Of a stretch of 13,726 nt of DNA, positions 8,647 to 13,726 are shown piece after piece. The notes under the pieces are model-generated. The model searched no databases, was not told the origin of the DNA, and saw nothing but the letters and a program-made list of their open reading frames with translations. Source of the stretch: Porogramme epimiltina (taxonomy: Eukaryota; Basidiomycota; Agaricomycetes; Polyporales; Polyporaceae); NCBI GenBank assembly GCA_900155495.1, contig FTLJ01001198.1, positions 1 to 13,726 of the forward strand, read 5' to 3'. Numbering within the stretch: position 1 is the stretch's first letter; each line of letters begins with the position of its first letter. The position numbers and the translations under genes are program-made.

Positions 8647-9496
8647 AGAAAACGACGCGCGAGCATTCCGACTACAGTCTGTTGTGTACCGTACCTATCT
8701 CTCTCGAGCAATTCTACAAGCCAGTGTACACCGTTCAGCTTTTAGCTTCTGTAGGGGACCGCGCTCTAGCCGGAGTCCAACCATTTCCCTCAATAGCATG
8801 CGCAGAGGGATAGTTCAGAGAAACCCCGATCCACGGCACGATATTAGTCGCGCAGCGTTCAGTGAATCTTCCCTCGCTTGTGCGTCGCGACGAATGCGTG
8901 ACCGCAGGCACGTTCTCGATCCGGCTCACGAGAATATTAAGGACGCGCGGGACGTCGCGAGTCTGGACGACCCGAGCCCGGTGCGCGCGCAGTCCGCAGC
9001 CGTACCTGCCCAGTAGGGCTCGAATCTCAATACCGGGCAGCGGGCACAGGCGCCCGTCCGAGCACTCCCCGCTCGCTCTTCCCGACGGGGAGCGTGCGCG
9101 AGACCGTACAAAAATAGGACGGGGTCGAGGTCCTACCCTCGGCGCTCGAGATCGATCCGCGCATCGTGAGTAGAAGGACCAACGCACGCCTTCTCAAAGA
9201 TGCCCCGCGCTCCCACTTCAGCAAAGAACATTTCGTATTCGCACAATGCTTTCCGATATGTGTACGTACGCACTCCATACGGCGGTGCGGCGTGCCTGTG
9301 CGAGTGGAGCGCGAGGGGAACGACGCCGCGCCCGCGCGCGAGGTCGGTGCTTCGAATTCGGTGCCCTTGGAGCAGCTCCCCTCCGGGGCCGCGCCCGCGC
9401 ACCCCCCCCCCCCGCTCCCCTCGTCCCTTGGAGCTCTCCGATTTCTAGCACGCCTCGCGTCTCGAACTTCGAAAAATTTGTGATCTGCGCGCGTCT
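8647..9496. other. Region without recognisable gene, downstream of the AA9 gene
   Basis: The first few hundred bases must hold the AA9 3' UTR and poly(A) site. Beyond that there are only short open frames without family resemblance, including a 150-codon minus-strand frame at 8735-9187. A C-run occurs near 9402-9413. I see no tRNA, repeat array or transposon end. Confidence 0.5.
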
Positions 9497-9538
9497 GGGG
9501 GGGGGGGGGGGGGGNNGGGCGGGGGGGGGGGGGGGGGG
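9497..9538 (+). repeat. Poly-G tract with two uncalled bases
   Basis: Nearly pure G for 42 nt, with NN at 9515-9516 and one C at 9520. The uncalled bases mark a sequencing or assembly problem, so the true length is uncertain. The tract could form a G-quadruplex. Confidence 0.9.
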
Positions 9539-11902
9539 CAGCGCCGTTCGAGGAAAACCGCCGGCGCCGGCTGACCGAGGCCGGAGGGGACGGGTGGGAG
9601 TCTGTGTGGATACCGAGGGGCGAGGCTGGTGCTGGGCGGCGCTGCGGCTGAGCGCGCACACTCCACTCTCCAGAGCCCAGGCCGGGTGCATGTCATCGGG
9701 TCCGAATGCACTATGGGTTCTCGACGGGCGAGTGGAGGGCAGGAAAGTTCGAGGGCCCAGGGTCTCGCGAGGCCCCAATCGTAGCTATCGCGCGCACGGG
9801 GGCAGTCGTACAAGTACGTTGAGGCCACGAGCATTCGTCGAGGGACTGGTCTCTCTCGGGGAACCCTGAGAGCGCGGGGAGTCTGGACCGCGAAGCAAGG
9901 GTTCAGCGCACGAGAGAGACGAGAGAATTGCTATAGCGCGACATGCGCGCGCTGTGGTCCATGGCTAATTTGCTGCCGGGCCCAGAGGGTCCGCATGGCC
10001 GAAGCAAAGCTAAACCGGCCGGAGATCCGCAGGGACAGCCCCCACAGCCGATCTGGCAATGGACGTCCTGCCTCCGCGCCCGAGATGCAGGTGGTTCCAG
10101 CACTGAGCCTGCTCTCGCTAGTAAGTCAGTAGCGTTTGCGAGCGAGCCCAGCGCGCGCGCTGCTCTATTCAGCGTCCTCGTCGCTAAACTTAGGTTCTCG
10201 GGCTGTGCGTTCTGGCATGCGGACGACTACGCCGTCCGACTCGCAGAACCTCCCTATCTCCGAACATCGTGGTGTCCATGGACGCGCCGGCGAACTCTAA
10301 CAACGTCCCAGCGGATCATCGCACCTGCGGCTATTGGACGCAACGGACAGTCCACCACGTTGTCGACGTCGGCCCTTCGTCGAATGAGCTCCGCCCGCTT
10401 TTTATGGACCGCCTCGCGGTGCGAGGGCCCGCCACCCGTGGCGGGTCTGAAGTTCATCTCGCCGTTCGACGCATCCTGGCAGCAGCGTTCCCCTACGGGA
10501 TTGATCAGGCCCTTAGGGCAGTCGTAATGCGCGTTCAATAGAGCTCGGGCGCTGCGGCATCCGCCTTCCATCTACACGAAGCCCGCTGCAGGGATTGAGT
10601 GTAATTAGCGTCCGCGCGGGCGATTGTTCAACAGTCAGCAGAGAGCGCACCGGTCTGATTGCGAGGGCACCCCCCACACGCTCACTTCATCACGCCTGCG
10701 CGCTGCTGATACATACGAGCACTGGCATCTGCATCCGGGTTCCAAAATAAACGCCTTCCCTCGATCGAAGTGCGCGCAGGAATCAATGTCCGCGGCCGTT
10801 GGGGGGGATCCGGGACGAGACCCAGACGCGCATTGACCGGGCTGAGGGCTCCGTGCTGGGAGAGTCCGTCGATGGAGTTCTCCGAGTCCGGGGGGTCGTG
10901 TATCACGCCGTTTCGACAACTCCAGTACCGAGAAGTGCAAGGCGAGATGACCGGATCTGTCTTGCGGCGCGAGGGCCCAGACAGCCGCATCTGCGGCGGG
11001 ATGAGCGCAATGAGCGCACCAGGGTGGCCAAGACGGTGGCGGGTGGCCATCGCTAGCGCTTAGATGCCGGCGTTCGCGTTTGGGGTCGGTGACCTCGCCG
11101 GTGCGACGTGCATCGAAGGCGGGAGGCCTGAGCGTGGCCCGGAAGACCACACTGCCTCGAGACCACAAGGCAGGCTCTGCAGGAGACCGTTCAATGCACA
11201 CAGGAAGTGCGTCGTCGTCAGGCGGGAGAAGGATTGAATGGGAGGCACGCACATCGCCCTGGCTGGGCGGCTCGTGAACGCGTGAAGGACCGAGGACAAG
11301 GACTGCGGTCACCGACAGCGGAGGCAGGGCGCGCTCGGCACCGGCCGGCAGTGGGCTCCCGGGGAGGCGGCATATTGCCCGATTCGACGGGCGGGAGAGT
11401 GGCCGGGGTGGCTGTGCGGAGGCGATCGGTAGGCATGCCGGCAAGCAGCAGGAGGGCGTCCGGGCGGGCGCCTGCACCGCCGGTTGGTCGCCCCATCAGC
11501 TGCGTCCATCTCCGTCGGGTCGGCGAGCGAGGTCTCTTCCGTGAGCGTGTGCGTGGTCGCCGACGCAGGCCCCCCTGTGTGGGCTGTTTGGGCTCGCGAG
11601 GGGAACACAAAGGGCGCGGGGGCGACTGAGGGTGCGTCGCGAGGCGGGCGCGGGCGTTGTGGCGCGGTCGCGAGGCGGGGGACAAAAAGTGCTGCGGGAC
11701 GGCGTGAGAGCGGAGGCGGAGACGGGAGAACCAGAGCCGAACGCGGACGCGCCCCGACCCCAGAAATAATCTTTGCACGCGTCCGCACGCGCCCGGCCAG
11801 CCAGCCAGGCGAAACCAAGGGGGGCGCGGGACGCGGGCCACTTCCAAGGGCCTTGCAAGGCACGCCCGTCCCGAGCCGCCTCCCTTTGCACGCCCTCCCG
11901 CG
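9539..11902. other. Gene-poor GC-rich region upstream of the GH16 gene
   Basis: This 2.4-kb stretch has many open frames on both strands, as expected from high GC, but none resembles a known family and none has convincing splice structure. The most protein-like in composition is 10269-10541 (plus strand, about 90 codons). The last few hundred bases before 11903 presumably carry the GH16 promoter. They include scattered CreA-type hexamers, for example GCGGGG at 11675-11680 and CCCCAG at 11758-11763, which are weak evidence in such DNA. Confidence 0.5.
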
Positions 11903-12032
11903 TTTATATCCACCCCCCTCCGTTTGTCTCGCCCCTCCCTACTTCTTCTCCCCGCCGACCGTGTCCGCTGTCCCTCTTTCGCCCCCACTTTCTTTCCCTT
12001 CTCGCACCCTGCCCCGCTCTCGCCGCTCCACC
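11903..12032 (+). promoter_or_regulatory. GH16 core promoter: TATA-like box and pyrimidine-rich leader
   Basis: TTTATAT at 11903-11909 is followed by about 120 nt of C/T-rich sequence up to the start codon. CT-rich stretches around the transcription start are typical of well-expressed fungal genes. The start codon is preceded by CACC, a good eukaryotic context. Confidence 0.55.
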
Positions 12033-13476
12033 ATGCTCGCTCTCCTCCCGGCGGTCCTCCTCGCGCTCGCCAGCTCCTCCGCCGCCCTCGTCCCCTACCG
12101 CGGCGCCCACTACCACCGCCGCCACAATGGCGTCGCCCACAACGTCTCCTTCGTGCCCCGCAGCACGTCCTACAAGCTCGTCGACCACTACGCGAACGAC
12201 ACTTTCTTCGAGTGAGTACTCCCCCGTCCTCTCTTCCACCCCCCTCCCGCGCACGCGCGCCAAGCGAACAACCCACCCCCCGTCGTCGGACTCTGCGTCC
12301 GCCGCCTTCGCTACCGTCAGCGGCGGCCGGTCTGGTCTCACTCTGCACGCGCCCTTGTCGTCATTCTCGAATGGCGAGCAGACGAGGCCAGGTCGCCCCT
12401 TGATGGCGCGCACACGCGGGGGGCCTCGCCGCTCGTTATGGAAACCCATCCTCGGCCGCGCGCGCACCGCACACCTGCACGCACGCACTTACGATCAAGC
12501 GCTAACCCCACCCCTCCCCCTCCTGCAGCGGCTGGGACTTCTTCACGGACGCGGACCCGACGAGCGGCCTCGTCGAGTTCGTCGACGGCGCGGACGCCAA
12601 GAAGCTCGCGTACGTGCAGGACGACGGCACGGTCGTCATGAAGGTCGACCAGTCCGCGGACGTCGCCGCGGGCGGGAACCGCAAGTCGATCCGCATCTCG
12701 TCCAAGAAGTCCTGGGAGCGCGGCCTCTTCGTCGCCGACATCTTCGCCATGCCCCACGGCTGCTCCGTCTGGCCCGCGTATTGGTCTCTCGGCTCTGGCA
12801 AGACCTGGCCCGAGGCGGGCGAGATCGACATCATTGGTGAGTGCGCTTGCAGGATTGTCCGTGTATCGTGCTCACGAGGCATTCGCGCGCGCAGAGGGTG
12901 TCAACCTGAACACGCAGAACCAGGTCACGCTGCACTCGGGCTCGGGCTGCGTGCTCGACAAGGCCGCGGACGCGCTCTCGGAGATCATCGGGACGTCGTG
13001 CGAGTCCTCGAACGGGAACAACGCGGGCTGCGCGTTCCTGCAGAAGGAGAACAACACCTTCGGGCACCTCTTCAACAACCAGGCCGGCGGCGTCTTCGCG
13101 CACACGCTCGAGTCCGCGGGCATCTCGATGTGGTTCTTCGACCGCGACGCGATCCCGGACGACATCACGAACCAGACGCCGGACCCGTCCAGCTGGGGCA
13201 CGCCCACCGCGTTCTTCCCGAACACCGAGTGCGACATCCTCAGCCACTTCCTCGCCCAGAACCTCATCTTCGACATCACCATCTGCGGCGACTGGGCCGG
13301 CGCCGCGTACGAGAGCTCGGGCTGCCCCGGCACGTGCAGCGATGCCGTCGCGAACTCGACGAACTTCGACTGTGAGCCGCCCCGTCCTCGTTCCTAATCT
13401 TCGTCCCGCATTCTAACACATCTCCCGGTCTGCAGACGCACAGTGGAAGATCAGCTACGTCTCGGTATACCAATAG
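12033..13476 (+). CDS. GH16 endo-beta-1,3(4)-glucanase (laminarinase, Lam16A-like), secreted
   Basis: Four exons (12033-12211, 12529-12836, 12895-13371, 13436-13476) encode 334 residues. A signal peptide covers residues 1 to about 18. A His-rich segment follows (AHYHRRHNGVAH, 25-36). The GH16 beta-jelly-roll starts near YKLVDHYANDTFFDGWDF. Catalytic residues are in GEIDIIEGVN: nucleophile Glu158, Asp160 and acid/base Glu163. Other family landmarks are SVWPAYWSLG, NQVTLHSGSGC and the end FDYAQWKISYVSVYQ. Many cysteines and N-glycosylation sequons suit an extracellular enzyme. It would hydrolyse beta-1,3- or mixed-linked glucans in plant or fungal walls; which of these is not decidable here. 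Introns are 317, 58 and 64 nt. Intron 2 splits the codon of Glu163, and intron 1 is unusually long but ends with a CTAAC branch site and CTGCAG. No CBM, Ser/Thr linker or GPI signal is present. Confidence 0.95.
12212..12528 (+). other. Long (317 nt) intron 1 of the GH16 gene
   Basis: GTGAGT donor, CTAAC branch site and CTGCAG acceptor. Joining the flanks as GA|C restores FFDGWDFF, which fits the family. The interior is C-rich and shows no extra coding exon. Confidence 0.75.
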
Positions 13477-13641
13477 ACGCACCCATAGAGAGGAGGCATA
13501 CCCCGCACGCACACACGCGGCACGGCGCGCCCCGCCCCACGCACACGCACACGCACGTTTTCTCGATACCTACAGCAAGCACCCCACCCCACCCCACACA
13601 CGCTCCCTCTACCCACTCTCGCTACAGCAACCCCTTGTAAT
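13477..13641 (+). other. GH16 3' flank, CA-rich
   Basis: Downstream of the stop the sequence is rich in CA and CCCA repeats (ACACACG, CACGCACACG, CCCCACCCCA). It probably contains the 3' UTR and poly(A) site, but no clear AATAAA is seen. Confidence 0.5.
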
Positions 13642-13682
13642 CCCCCACCCCCACCCCCCCCCCCCCCCGCCCGCCCCCCCCG

Positions 13683-13726
<44 letters not shown>
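13642..13726 (+). repeat. Poly-C tract at the window end
   Basis: Some 85 nt almost entirely of C, broken only by a few A and G bases, reaching the last base. It may be a real homopolymer or an assembly end effect. It lacks the CCCTAA unit of fungal telomeres. Confidence 0.9.

Noticed and set aside
8647..11902. Degraded transposon or retroelement
   Set aside because: No terminal repeats, no transposase or reverse-transcriptase motifs and no poly-A tail seen by eye. It stays an open possibility only as a finding.
10635..12348. Two long minus-strand frames (280 and 376 codons)
   Set aside because: Both are low complexity, rich in Arg, Gly, Pro and Ala, with no motifs. The longer runs antisense through the GH16 promoter, exon 1 and intron 1. 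High GC alone explains them.
12614..13375. 253-codon frame reading through GH16 intron 2
   Set aside because: It starts in GH16 frame but leaves it after the unspliced intron. Splicing at GTGAGT and GCGCAG restores GEIDIIEGVN and the rest of the GH16 domain.
13642..13726. Poly-C end taken as a telomere
   Set aside because: Fungal telomeres are TTAGGG/CCCTAA repeats; no such unit is present.

Overview
The window is nuclear DNA from a filamentous fungus, most likely a wood- or litter-decaying basidiomycete (Agaricomycetes). The main reasons are high GC, genes cut by many 46-65 nt GT-AG introns with CTNAY-type branch sites, and a lytic polysaccharide monooxygenase close to a secreted beta-glucanase. 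The organism is inferred from gene architecture and content, because no marker gene in the window fixes a species.

The left part (1-6325) holds two housekeeping genes in tandem on the minus strand. The first runs off the left edge. It encodes a CTD-interacting-domain (CID) protein with a long low-complexity RGG/RS/WGQG-rich tail, expected to act in RNA polymerase II transcription termination or RNA processing. Upstream of it lies a complete seven-exon gene for a ZW10/Dsl1-type subunit of the ER vesicle-tethering complex. That protein carries an acidic, tryptophan-bearing insert that looks like the COPI-binding 'lasso' of yeast Dsl1.

The centre (6326-7717) is intergenic. It holds a minus-strand tRNA-Val(AAC) with its Pol III terminator, followed by the promoter of the next gene.

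The right part is on the plus strand and encodes secreted plant- or fungal-wall-active enzymes. First is an AA9 LPMO (7718-8646, five exons, complete His brace, no CBM1). About 3.4 kb with no recognisable gene follows (8647-12032), including a poly-G tract with two uncalled bases. Last is a GH16 laminarinase-like glucanase (12033-13476, four exons, intact E-x-D-x-x-E motif). The window ends in a long poly-C run.

I see no prokaryotic-type defence system, CRISPR array or intact transposon. The points most worth following are the tryptophan/acidic insert of the ZW10 protein, the unnamed conserved-looking block in the tail of the CID protein, and an unusually long intron inside the CID that carries a 20-bp perfect palindrome and a cluster of ACGCGT boxes. 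All exon models are read by eye from splice consensus and protein-family fit, without transcript data.
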